This document shows, one piece after another, positions 19,340 through 27,198 of a stretch of DNA of 64,000 nucleotides (positions are counted from its first letter, which is position 1; every line of letters begins with the position of its first letter). The position numbers and the translations under genes are program-made. Under the pieces are notes generated by a model. The model did no database searches, was not told the DNA's origin, and saw only the letters and a list, made by a program, of their open reading frames with translations. The stretch covers positions 1 to 64,000 of the forward strand of contig NZ_JAATOM010000007.1 in the NCBI RefSeq assembly GCF_019207085.1, written 5' to 3'. Source of the stretch: Variovorax sp. dw_308. Its GTDB lineage: Bacteria > Pseudomonadota > Gammaproteobacteria > Burkholderiales > Burkholderiaceae_C.

Positions 19340-20131
19340 ATGATTGGAGATTTGAAGGGCAAGGTCGCGCTGGTCACAGGCGCGGGGCAAGGCATCGGGG
19401 AAGGCATCGCGCGCGGGTTTGCCGCGGCGGGCGCGAAGGTCGTGATTGCCACGCGCACCGCGCAGAACGGCCAGGCCGTGGCGCAGGCCATCCACGACGA
19501 TGGCGGCGAAGCGCTGCTGGTGCAGGCGGACGTCGGCCGGCGCGAGGAGATCCGCAAGGCCGTCGCAGCGGCCACGCAGACGTACGGCCGGCTCGACATC
19601 GTCGTGCACAACGCGGCGGTGTACCCGGTGATCGCGATCGAACAGCTGAGCGACGACGACCTCGAACGCACACTGGCGGTGAACCTCAAGGCCGCCTTCT
19701 GGCTGATCCAGGAATCGCTGCCCGAATTGCGCAAGCAAGGTGGCGGGCGTGTGCTGTTCACGTCGTCGGTCACCGGCCCGCGCGTGGCGATGCCAGGCAC
19801 CGCGCACTACGCGGCGTCGAAGTCGGGCATGAACGGATTGATCCGCACCGCGGCGCTGGAGTTCGCGCGCGAGAACATCACTGTCAACGGCGTGGAGCCG
19901 GGCTACATCATGACGCCGGCCATGTCGGCGCTGGGCGATGGCGACGAGCTGAAACAGATGGCCGCATGCATCCCGATCGGGAAGATCGGCAAGGCTGCGG
20001 ACATCGCGAATGCGATGCTGTTCCTGGCGTCGGACGAGGCGTCATACATCACGGGGCAGACGATCGTGGTGGATGGCGGGTCGACGCTGCCGGAGAGTCC
20101 GATCGTGCTGGATGCGTTTTATCGGGGGTGA
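19340..20131 (+). CDS. Short-chain dehydrogenase/reductase (SDR)
   Basis: The 263-residue protein is a classical SDR: cofactor motif TGAGQGIG at 13-20, NNAG-like NAA at 91-93, catalytic Ser at 142-143, and YAASK with Y157 and K161. It should oxidise or reduce an alcohol/carbonyl with NAD(P). It is divergent from the DUF1329 operon and has its own copy of the shared operator pair, so it probably belongs to the same regulon as that operon and the aldehyde dehydrogenase at 24462. AAGGA lies five bases before the ATG. Substrate unknown. Confidence 0.9.
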   Translation: MIGDLKGKVALVTGAGQGIGEGIARGFAAAGAKVVIATRTAQNGQAVAQAIHDDGGEALLVQADVGRREEIRKAVAAATQTYGRLDIVVHNAAVYPVIAIEQLSDDDLERTLAVNLKAAFWLIQESLPELRKQGGGRVLFTSSVTGPRVAMPGTAHYAASKSGMNGLIRTAALEFARENITVNGVEPGYIMTPAMSALGDGDELKQMAACIPIGKIGKAADIANAMLFLASDEASYITGQTIVVDGGSTLPESPIVLDAFYRG

Positions 20132-20136
20132 TGGGG

Positions 20137-20162
20137 CTTGCCTGAACGGCAGGTGATGTTTT
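20137..20162 (+). terminator. Possible weak terminator after the SDR gene
   Basis: CTTGCC and GGCAGG can pair across a five-base loop (one G-U pair), followed after a few bases by a short T run at 20159-20162. The stem is short, so the call is tentative. Confidence 0.3.
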
Positions 20163-20314
20163 CGTCTGGAGCGGATTCGATTGGCTGCTCACGAGGGACT
20201 GGAACGACGCTGATGGGCCCTGTGCGGCCGTTCGTTGTTGCCGAAAGCAGTCATCCGGCAGTTCGCGTCACACGCAGCCGCCAGTCGGTGGCGTCGCGGA
20301 ACCGCTCTCCATGA

Positions 20315-20986
20315 TCACCGCTCCGAACCCGTTGCGGGCGTTGCAGGCCTGCCTTGGAGGACGCTTGTCGGCGGGTTGTATTGGAGGTTCGGACGGAGCA
20401 TCAAAGAATGATGGCTTTCCTTTTCTAGATCGGCAGTGATCGCATCACACAACTTGTTCTGTTCTGAGTCGACCCACTCCCGAGCATGGCGAACAAGCAA
20501 ATCCAGATTCCCGAACGCGCCGTTGTCCAGTGTCACGACCCGAAACATCGCGCACGCCACTTTGGCGATCTTGTGAGGATCGGCCGGATCATTGATCACA
20601 GCTCCCACCTCGATTAAGTTGAACGCACTTACATCGTGTGCGATGTGCTTGTTCCTCAGATCTAGAAACCACCTCCACGCCTCAAGCGCCTCCGGTGGAT
20701 TGTCCGAGTACACCGGGTCGGGCTTGAGTGCTCTACGAACGCCTTTGCTGAAGCACTTGGTGTAGTGGATGATGGCAGAACGCCATAGGACGTCCTGCAT
20801 GAACTCGGACGGTTGGTCGTTCATTACGGCCAAGCAATCCGCGGCGAAACGCAGGTCCTGAGCGTGCAGTGCAAGATCCCCAAGTTTGTGGGCTTTCTCA
20901 CCGCCAACCTTGGCAAGCTTGACAGCGGTGGGGAAGCCCTCGACATGAAGGTTCCCGTCGGTGGCAATGATCTGTAGATTTTCCAT
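20315..20986 (-). CDS. Hypothetical protein with HEPN-like RNase motif
   Basis: The 223-residue protein is not one I recognise. It is soluble and mostly helical in appearance. The segment FLDLRNKHIAHD (residues 108-118) has the R-x4-6-H arrangement of HEPN-domain proteins, in which Arg and His form an RNase site or its remnant. Base composition is clearly less GC-rich than the neighbours, suggesting transfer. ATG 20986 was chosen; ATG 20998 is four codons upstream and neither has a strong ribosome site. There is no adjacent nucleotidyltransferase or obvious antitoxin. Function unassigned. Confidence 0.6.
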   Translation of the reverse strand: MENLQIIATDGNLHVEGFPTAVKLAKVGGEKAHKLGDLALHAQDLRFAADCLAVMNDQPSEFMQDVLWRSAIIHYTKCFSKGVRRALKPDPVYSDNPPEALEAWRWFLDLRNKHIAHDVSAFNLIEVGAVINDPADPHKIAKVACAMFRVVTLDNGAFGNLDLLVRHAREWVDSEQNKLCDAITADLEKESHHSLMLRPNLQYNPPTSVLQGRPATPATGSER

Positions 20987-21123
20987 GGGGCCGATCATGC
21001 ATACAACAGTCCGGACAGGCACGACTGCCAATCCCTAATGTTGTGCTACGACCCCGTCCTAACCCTAACGGGGCCACATCGTCGAATGCCCGCTCCTGGC
21101 CGATTGCCCCCTCGCAGCAAGCT

Positions 21124-21438
21124 CTACCTGTCGGCTCGTATTTCCCCCGCCGCCACAACCGGCTTCGATTCGTCCACGACACCGCCGGACTTCGATGTCG
21201 GCGGAAGCGTGCGCTGTTCGATGACGCGAATGCGGCGAACGACAAGCTCGTCGATCTCCAGCCGCCGTATTCGTGCCCGGCCCACGAAGAGCCGGCCGAT
21301 CGCCAAGGCACCGATGGCCAAGGCGCCAAGGGCCGCGGCGCCAATCACGATGGAGCCCAACGCGGCCGTGCCGATGGCGTGCGCGCCCGTTGCGGCAGCT
21401 GGCAGGGCTCGCGGGGACTTTGACGGCCTCAAGTTCAT
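21124..21438 (-). CDS. Small conserved protein with Ala-Ile-Gly repeats
   Basis: The 104-residue product begins MNLRPSKSPRALPAAATG and then has about ten short repeats of the type (A/T)(A/I)(L/I)GA, e.g. GAAALGALAIGALAIGRL. A charged segment RARIRRLEIDELVVRRIRVIE follows. The repeats resemble a membrane-associated or pentapeptide-like beta-helix turn. I have seen the same build in small unnamed proteins elsewhere, with no function given. AGGAGTTGCC precedes the ATG at ideal spacing. It begins 35 bp after the methyltransferase stop, so co-transcription is likely. Confidence 0.7.
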   Translation of the reverse strand: MNLRPSKSPRALPAAATGAHAIGTAALGSIVIGAAALGALAIGALAIGRLFVGRARIRRLEIDELVVRRIRVIEQRTLPPTSKSGGVVDESKPVVAAGEIRADR

Positions 21439-21473
21439 GGCAACTCCTGGAGGAAGCGCGATCGATCCGCCGC

Positions 21474-22289
21474 TCAGGGCTTCGTGACGGTCACGCGCAG
21501 GAAGGTGGCCGGAACCTCCGTGTGGTCGCTGCGGCCGCTCTGGTTCTGCGCCGCGAACAGGGTCTCCAGCTCGCCCTGCAGCAGCGCCTCCTTGCCATTC
21601 TTCGCGGCTGCGTCGAAAGCGTTCATCGTGGGGCCATACCACTGCCGGAACTCATCGACGAAACCGGCTGGCGAACCGTCGAAGCGAAAGACGAAGGTGT
21701 CGCGCGAATAGCTGATCGCGTCGGCCGGCACGCCCGCTGCCGAGAATCGCTCGAGCACATGGCTCTCCACACCCCAAAGCATCGGGCTGACGAAGCCCTC
21801 GGCGGGCGGCGGCGCGTAGGCGGCGCTGATCTTGAGGAGCTGCGCGACCAGCGTCGGGTCGTTCGGGATCCAGTTCCCCATGACGATGCGCCCGCCGGAT
21901 CGGGTGACGCGAACCATCGCTTTCGCGACGTCCACGGGTCGCGGCGCGAACATGGCGCCGAAGATCGTCACAACCAGGTCGAAGAGCCCGTCGCCTATGC
22001 CTTCCAGGTCGCAAGCATCCCCCTGCCTGAAGGTGATGTTCGAGAGTCCCATCTGCACGGCGCGGCGCTGCCCGGCCTCGACCAGGTTGCGTGCGATGTC
22101 GACACCCAGCACTTCGGCGCCCAGCCTGGCCTCCGGAATCGCGGTCGTGCCGTCGCCGCACCCGAGGTCCATGACCTGCATCCCCGGGCGGATACCCAGC
22201 GTGTCGACCAGTGCTTCTCCGCTGGACCGCATGGTCGACGCCAGGCGCGTGAAGTCGCCCTTCTCCCACAGGGTTTGGTTGGGATTCAT
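21474..22289 (-). CDS. Class I SAM-dependent methyltransferase
   Basis: The 271-residue protein has the Rossmann methyltransferase motifs: motif I VMDLGCGDGTTAIPEA near residues 39-54, the acidic VLGVDI near 60-65, GDACDLE near 90, and motif IV-like FDLVVTIFGAMFAP. It is a ubiE/methyltransferase-11 type enzyme; the acceptor cannot be predicted. GGAGGAATCGAG before the ATG is a strong ribosome site. Confidence 0.88.
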   Translation of the reverse strand: MNPNQTLWEKGDFTRLASTMRSSGEALVDTLGIRPGMQVMDLGCGDGTTAIPEARLGAEVLGVDIARNLVEAGQRRAVQMGLSNITFRQGDACDLEGIGDGLFDLVVTIFGAMFAPRPVDVAKAMVRVTRSGGRIVMGNWIPNDPTLVAQLLKISAAYAPPPAEGFVSPMLWGVESHVLERFSAAGVPADAISYSRDTFVFRFDGSPAGFVDEFRQWYGPTMNAFDAAAKNGKEALLQGELETLFAAQNQSGRSDHTEVPATFLRVTVTKP

Positions 22290-22419
22290 CTCGATTCCTC
22301 CAGGTTGTTGCGGGCAGTCGGATTGGCCGGGACGGCCGAAAGACTAGCCGATATTCCCGGTGCAAACCAGCCTGGACAATGCCACGCGCGTCGGCGCCGC
22401 CGCGCCCGCGCAACGCCGC

Positions 22420-23202
22420 TCAAGCTTCGCCTTCGACGCAATAGGTCTGGACCGGCTCCGCCTTCCCCTTGACCACGGCCGGCGGCATGGGCCGCAGCCG
22501 AAACTGATCTTGGACGGCGCGCCGGATGTCTTCCGTAATCAACAGGTCGACTTCGAACTTGCTGGTCAGTCCCTCGACGCGCGAGGCGACATTGATCGGA
22601 TCACCCGTCACGCTGAACTTCGACAGGCCCGCGGTGCCGATCACGCCCGCCACCACTTCCCCGCCATGGATGCCGATGCCGAAGCGCAGTTCCGGCAGGC
22701 CCTTCTCGCGCAGGCCCGCGTTGTAGCGCGCCAGTTCCGCGCGCATGTCCAGCGCGGCCATGACGGCGTCGCGCGCCTGCCAGGGATTGGGCTCCATGGC
22801 GCCGAACAGGGCCAGCAAGCCGTCCCCCACGAACTCGGTCACGTGCCCGTGGTGGCGAAGGATGGCGGCCGTCATGTGGCGGAAGTAGCCGTTCAGGATG
22901 CTCACCGTGACGGTGGGGTCGAGCCGGTCGCACAGGGCCGTGAAGCCGCGCAGGTCGGCGAACAGCATCGTCACCTCGCGCCGCTCCGGCGTGAAGGCGT
23001 CACCGAAATGGGTGAGCCGCTCGACCACGTCGGCCGGGACGAAGCGCTCGAACTGGCCTTGCAGTTGCTCCAGCTTGTCGTCGGCCGCCAGCAACAGCCG
23101 CTCGAGTTGCCGGTTCTGGCGGCGCCCGCGCAGGACCAGCGCCGCCAGGCCGACGAAGGCAAGGGTGCCGAACGCGGCCAGGACCGACCAGGCCAGGGCC
23201 AT
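22420..23202 (-). CDS. Class III adenylate/guanylate cyclase domain protein
   Basis: The 260-residue protein has one N-terminal membrane helix (residues 2-25), a short coiled-coil-like linker (QLERLLLAADDKLEQLQGQ), and a class III cyclase catalytic domain. Metal-binding Asp lies in MLFADLRGFTALCDRLDP, with the second metal segment EFVGDGLLALFG and the NVASRVE segment. It should make cAMP or cGMP at the membrane. The ATG overlaps the stop of the upstream AhpD-like gene by one base, indicating coupled translation. The true start could be further upstream only by overlapping that gene. Confidence 0.85.
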   Translation of the reverse strand: MALAWSVLAAFGTLAFVGLAALVLRGRRQNRQLERLLLAADDKLEQLQGQFERFVPADVVERLTHFGDAFTPERREVTMLFADLRGFTALCDRLDPTVTVSILNGYFRHMTAAILRHHGHVTEFVGDGLLALFGAMEPNPWQARDAVMAALDMRAELARYNAGLREKGLPELRFGIGIHGGEVVAGVIGTAGLSKFSVTGDPINVASRVEGLTSKFEVDLLITEDIRRAVQDQFRLRPMPPAVVKGKAEPVQTYCVEGEA

Positions 23203-24287
23203 CACGCCAGCAGCATGGCAAGCCGGACGGTCGCGTTCGCCAGCGAGGCGATGCCGATGGCTTCCAGCAGCTTGGCTTCGCCTATTTCGGCGCCGAGGGC
23301 CCGTGTCCGCTGCTGGATCGCGGACGGTTCGTAGTACACCGTGTCGCGCGCCCACGCCAGCAAGCCGCTTTCGCCCGCCGCCAGGCGGGGGCAGCGCAGC
23401 GTTGCCAGGGCGCTCTCGATCTCGGCCTGGTCCAGGCCTTCGTCGAGCAGCATCCGGGTCGCCGCGGCATCGCAGTGCGGGCATCCCATCGTGCGCGAGA
23501 CCACCGCGAACATCAGCGCCTTCGCGCTGCGGCTCAGCGCCCCGGTCTGGAACGCACCGTCGAGCGCGGCCTTCATGACGTTCCCTGCCCGCAGGCCGGC
23601 CAGCGGCGCCACCACCACGCCGAAGGGGCCGGCGGCCAGCGCCGCATCATCGAGCGGCGCTTCCGCCGGCTTGCCCTTCGCGAACTTCTTCATCAAGGGC
23701 AACGCGAAGCCGAGTAGCCCCCGCAAGGGCCCGCTGGCCATGCGTTCGAAGTCCTTCTCCGGCGGGCAGGCCAGCAGGGTGGTGATGCGGTTGAAGAGGC
23801 AGCCTAGAGAGATCGCAAAGGCGATCTCTCCTATTTGCGCCTGCGTGTAGCCGCCCTTCAGCAGCGCGGCACGCTCGGCGGCGGCCGGGCGCGGCCTCGA
23901 TCGGGCCAGGCTGCGGCAAAAGGCGATGTACGCGCGCTCCTTGTCGTCCAGTTCGGCCATCTGCGTGTCGCGCTCGACCTGCTGGATGAAGGATTCCGGA
24001 TAGCCCAGGACCTTCATGTAGGCGCGCGTCGCGCCATAGCAGTAGCGGCATGCGTTCTCCTGCGCGGTCACCATGTTGCCGATGCGGTAGAGCCGCTCCG
24101 GCAGGTTGACGGGCACGTAGCTGACCGCTTCGTAGGCCGCCTCGCGCAGCCAGCGGATGGGCGCGACACGGCGGTCCACGTCCATGATGCGGGCGCCGCG
24201 ACGCTTGAGTTCGGCTTCCCACTCCGCGTCGTGCGCCACCGGCAGGACCGGGTCGCTCCACTGGATTTCGTTCAGCAAGACAGCCAT
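23202..24287 (-). CDS. Carboxymuconolactone decarboxylase/AhpD-like two-domain protein
   Basis: The 361-residue protein carries two AhpD-like halves. The first has the redox motif ENACRYCYGATRAYMKVLG (Cys-x2-Cys) near residue 82 with the helix that follows; the second has GCPHCDAAATRMLL near residue 275. The domain occurs in peroxidases and decarboxylases of aromatic catabolism, and the Cys pairs favour a thiol peroxidase or disulfide role. GGAGTGGCC precedes the ATG, so that start was used rather than one eight codons earlier. It is translationally coupled to the membrane cyclase. No direct evidence for substrate. Confidence 0.78.
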   Translation of the reverse strand: MAVLLNEIQWSDPVLPVAHDAEWEAELKRRGARIMDVDRRVAPIRWLREAAYEAVSYVPVNLPERLYRIGNMVTAQENACRYCYGATRAYMKVLGYPESFIQQVERDTQMAELDDKERAYIAFCRSLARSRPRPAAAERAALLKGGYTQAQIGEIAFAISLGCLFNRITTLLACPPEKDFERMASGPLRGLLGFALPLMKKFAKGKPAEAPLDDAALAAGPFGVVVAPLAGLRAGNVMKAALDGAFQTGALSRSAKALMFAVVSRTMGCPHCDAAATRMLLDEGLDQAEIESALATLRCPRLAAGESGLLAWARDTVYYEPSAIQQRTRALGAEIGEAKLLEAIGIASLANATVRLAMLLA

Positions 24288-24461
24288 GGCCACTCCACCG
24301 AAGATGAACACAAGGGCTCTTCGCCGGCATTGTCGCGCGGAGCGTGGCTGCGCGGAGGCTTTCGAGATGCGGCCCCGCTGCAGGTGTTGGCGCAGGATGG
24401 CTGAGCGCCGGGCGCGACGATCCGGGGCGCAGCGAGCCGCGTGCGCCCCGCCCGCTAACGG

Positions 24462-25934
24462 TCACATCACCACGGTCACGACCTTCTCTTCCAGGTAGCC
24501 ATCCAGCGCGCTCTGCGACAGGTCACGCCCGATGCCGCTGTCGCCGCGGCCGCCCCAGGGCAGGCGCGCATCGAGCGGGCTCCAGCCGTTGACCGCCACT
24601 GCGCCCACGCGCAACCGCCCCGCGATCTGATGCGCCTTGGCCACGTTCTGCGTCCACAGCGAAGCGGACAGGCCATAGACCGTGTCGTTGGCCATCGCGA
24701 TGGCTTGTTCCTCGGTGTCGAAGGGCATGATGGTGCCGACCGGGCCGAACACTTCGTCGCGTGCGATGCACATCGACGGATCGACGTCCGCGAAGATCGT
24801 CGGGCGCACGAAGAAGCCGTTCTCCGGCAGCGCCTCTTCGCCGGCCACCATGCGCGCGCCCTGGCGCACCGCGTTGTCGATGTGCGCCTTCACGCGGGCC
24901 TGGTGCTTCGCGCTGATGAGCGCGCCCATCTGCGTCTTTGCATCGAAGGGGCAGCCAAGCTGGATCGAGCGGGCCGCGCCGCCGATGGCGCCGACGAATT
25001 CCTCGTAGCGCGAGCGGTGCACCAGCACGCGCGTGCCGGCCGCGCAGGTCTGGCCCTGGTCGACGAACAGGCCCATCGCCACGCCGCCGATCGCCTGCCC
25101 GATGTCCGCGTCCTCGAGCACGATCTGCGGCGCCTTGCCGCCGAGTTCCAGCGTGAGGCGCTTGAACCTGGGACCGGCCTCGCGGGCGATGCTGCGGCCG
25201 ACCTCGGTGCTGCCGGTGAAGCTGACCTTGTCCACGCCGGCATGGTTGACCAGCGCACTGCCGACCTTCGCGCCGATGCCGTGCACCAGGTTGACGACGC
25301 CTTCCGGAAAGCCGGCCTCGTGCGCCAGTTCGACCAGCGCCGCGACCGCCAATGGTGCATCTTCCGACGGCTTGAGCACCACGGTGCAGCCTGCGGCCAA
25401 TGCGGGTGCGAGCTTCCAGCAGGCGATCATCAGCGGTGCGTTCCACGGCACGATCAGCGCGGCCACGCCGACGGCTTCGCGCACGGTGTAGTTGAGTGTC
25501 GGGCGGCCCATGAAGCCGCCGGTCGGGATCTGGCGGCCTTCGAGCTTGTCGGCCCAGCCGGCGAAGTAGCGCAGCGTGTCGATCGACACGGGCAGGTCGA
25601 GCATGCGCATTTCCATCAGCGGCCGGCCCTGCTCGCGGGCCAGCACCTCGACCATCTTCTCGGCATCGCGTTCGAGCAGGTCGGCCAGCTTGTTCAGCAG
25701 CTTGCCGCGCTGGGCGCCGGGCATCCTGCTCCACGCGCCGCCATCGAACTGCGCACGCGCTGCGGCCACGGCGGCATCGACGTCCTGCGTGGTGCCGGCC
25801 GCGACGCGCGCGAGGACCTGGCCGCTGGCGGGCTCGAACTTGTCGAAGCAGGCACCGTCGGAAGCGTCGCGTTGCTGGCCGGCGATGAAGTGCCGGGTGG
25901 AATAGGTGGCGGTCGAGGTTGCGGTGGCGGACAC
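24462..25934 (-). CDS. NAD(P)-dependent aldehyde dehydrogenase
   Basis: The 490-residue enzyme has all ALDH marks: general-base Glu in LELGGKAP (E263), catalytic Cys in GQTCAAG (C297), cofactor motif FTGSTEVG, and PWNAP. It oxidises an aldehyde to the acid. The start is GTG 25934 with AGGAG five bases upstream. A pair of shared AraC-type operators begins 95 bp upstream, which links it to the DUF1329 operon and the SDR. In an amino-alcohol pathway it could oxidise the aldehyde released by the PLP phospho-lyase; this is inference. Confidence 0.93.
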   Translation of the reverse strand: MSATATSTATYSTRHFIAGQQRDASDGACFDKFEPASGQVLARVAAGTTQDVDAAVAAARAQFDGGAWSRMPGAQRGKLLNKLADLLERDAEKMVEVLAREQGRPLMEMRMLDLPVSIDTLRYFAGWADKLEGRQIPTGGFMGRPTLNYTVREAVGVAALIVPWNAPLMIACWKLAPALAAGCTVVLKPSEDAPLAVAALVELAHEAGFPEGVVNLVHGIGAKVGSALVNHAGVDKVSFTGSTEVGRSIAREAGPRFKRLTLELGGKAPQIVLEDADIGQAIGGVAMGLFVDQGQTCAAGTRVLVHRSRYEEFVGAIGGAARSIQLGCPFDAKTQMGALISAKHQARVKAHIDNAVRQGARMVAGEEALPENGFFVRPTIFADVDPSMCIARDEVFGPVGTIMPFDTEEQAIAMANDTVYGLSASLWTQNVAKAHQIAGRLRVGAVAVNGWSPLDARLPWGGRGDSGIGRDLSQSALDGYLEEKVVTVVM

Positions 25935-26028
25935 GGAGTCTCCTGTCTTGGGAATGGCGTTGAACGAGGCCGGTGGAAGGCCGGCCCCTGCGTTTCCGAA
26001 GCTTAGGAAGATCGATGCGCAGCAGCTT

Positions 26029-26063
26029 GCACTGGCGTGCAGGGACTATGGGACTTGCGTGCA
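26029..26063 (+). promoter_or_regulatory. AraC-type operator pair upstream of the aldehyde dehydrogenase
   Basis: GCACTGGCGTGCA (26029-26041) and GGACTTGCGTGCA (26051-26063) are direct repeats 22 bp apart, between the AraC gene stop and the aldehyde dehydrogenase start. The near edge is 95 bp from the start codon. Sequence, spacing, orientation and distance match the pairs at 19155-19189 and 19206-19240. Confidence 0.75.
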
Positions 26064-26137
26064 GACTCGCGGGAAGAGAGCCGAACAGTTGCGAGTCCTG
26101 CGGGAAGAGCGGCGCGCCGGCAGTGCGCGCCCGAGGC

Positions 26138-27088
26138 TCAATGTGCGAGCGCTTGCGCGCGGTACTTCGACGGCGTGCTGCCAAAGCGCTGGCGGAACAC
26201 GCGCGTGAAGTAGGCCGGGTCGGAGAAGCCGAATTCGAGCGCCAGTTGCGTGATGCTCGGGCCCTGACCTCCGGCATGCGAGAGCACGTCCCGGCAGCGC
26301 TCCAGGCGCAGGCGCTGCACCATGGCCTGCGGCGTTTCGCCCGCCAGTTCGAAGGCGTGATAGAGCGTGCGACGGGACACGTGGATGGCCGCGGCGATCT
26401 GGTCGGGCGAGAGGTCGTTGCGGTCCAGGTTCTGGCGCACATAGTCCTGCGCCTCGCGCAGCAGCGCATCCTGCGCGCGCTTGCGGGCCGCGCCATTGCT
26501 GCTGTCGACGTGCTGGATTTCCTGGGCCAGCAGCGAGGTGACGAAGTCGGCCACGCCAGCCTGGCTCTGCGGCGCCACGCGACTCCCCTCCCCGCGCATC
26601 GCGGCCAAGGCGGCCAATGCCACGGCGGCGCCGCCCTCCGTCGGCATCGCTCGGCCGGCGACGCGCTGCGCCAGCGAGGCCAGGCCATCGTGGCCGCCGG
26701 TGTCGCAGACCATCGCCGTGAAGGTCGTGTCGCCTTCCATGCGCAACGCGTAGGAGCGACTGGCCTCGTAGACGGTCCAGTGGCCGGCCGGCAGGTCCAC
26801 CGCGCGCGCACCCATGTCCAGGTGCCCGTGCCCGCGTTCCTGCCACAGCACCTTGATGTAGCGCTGCCCCAGGTGCCGGCAGTCCTCGCCGCTCATCGAG
26901 GCCGAGTGCGCGCCGGCGCGCACCTGGGCGACCTTGCAGCGCGAGAAGTTGCCGAGCTGCACGGACGCTTCGAACGGCTGGCTGCGGTCCACCGAAAGCT
27001 CCAGTGGAAAGAAATTGCGCCGGACCTCGGCGGCCCAAATGACCGGGTTCACTTCGGTCGGCGACATGACGGAGGCTGCGTGCGTCAT
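26138..27088 (-). CDS. AraC/XylS family regulator, FeaR-like
   Basis: The 316-residue protein has an N-terminal AraC_binding_2 type sensor domain (residues 20-190, with phrases LGNFSRCKVAQVRAG and GHWTVYEASRSYALRM) and a C-terminal AraC double HTH (about 215-312: AAAIHVSRRTLYHAFELAG and ITQLALEFGFSDPAYFTRVF). This is the FeaR/XylS layout, a family that often binds direct repeats about two helical turns apart. The next gene on its strand is the aldehyde dehydrogenase, preceded by such repeats. It is proposed as activator of the SDR, ALDH and DUF1329 operons. ATG 27088 was chosen; ATG 27067 is possible. Confidence 0.88.
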   Translation of the reverse strand: MTHAASVMSPTEVNPVIWAAEVRRNFFPLELSVDRSQPFEASVQLGNFSRCKVAQVRAGAHSASMSGEDCRHLGQRYIKVLWQERGHGHLDMGARAVDLPAGHWTVYEASRSYALRMEGDTTFTAMVCDTGGHDGLASLAQRVAGRAMPTEGGAAVALAALAAMRGEGSRVAPQSQAGVADFVTSLLAQEIQHVDSSNGAARKRAQDALLREAQDYVRQNLDRNDLSPDQIAAAIHVSRRTLYHAFELAGETPQAMVQRLRLERCRDVLSHAGGQGPSITQLALEFGFSDPAYFTRVFRQRFGSTPSKYRAQALAH

Positions 27089-27198
27089 CGTGTTTCTCTT
27101 GGCCAGTGGCGTGTGATGTGGAATGATATTTAGGTATGAATCAATTCAAATTCATGGTTTCCCCGCGGTTGATGCAAATTCCGGACCAAGAGCAACCA

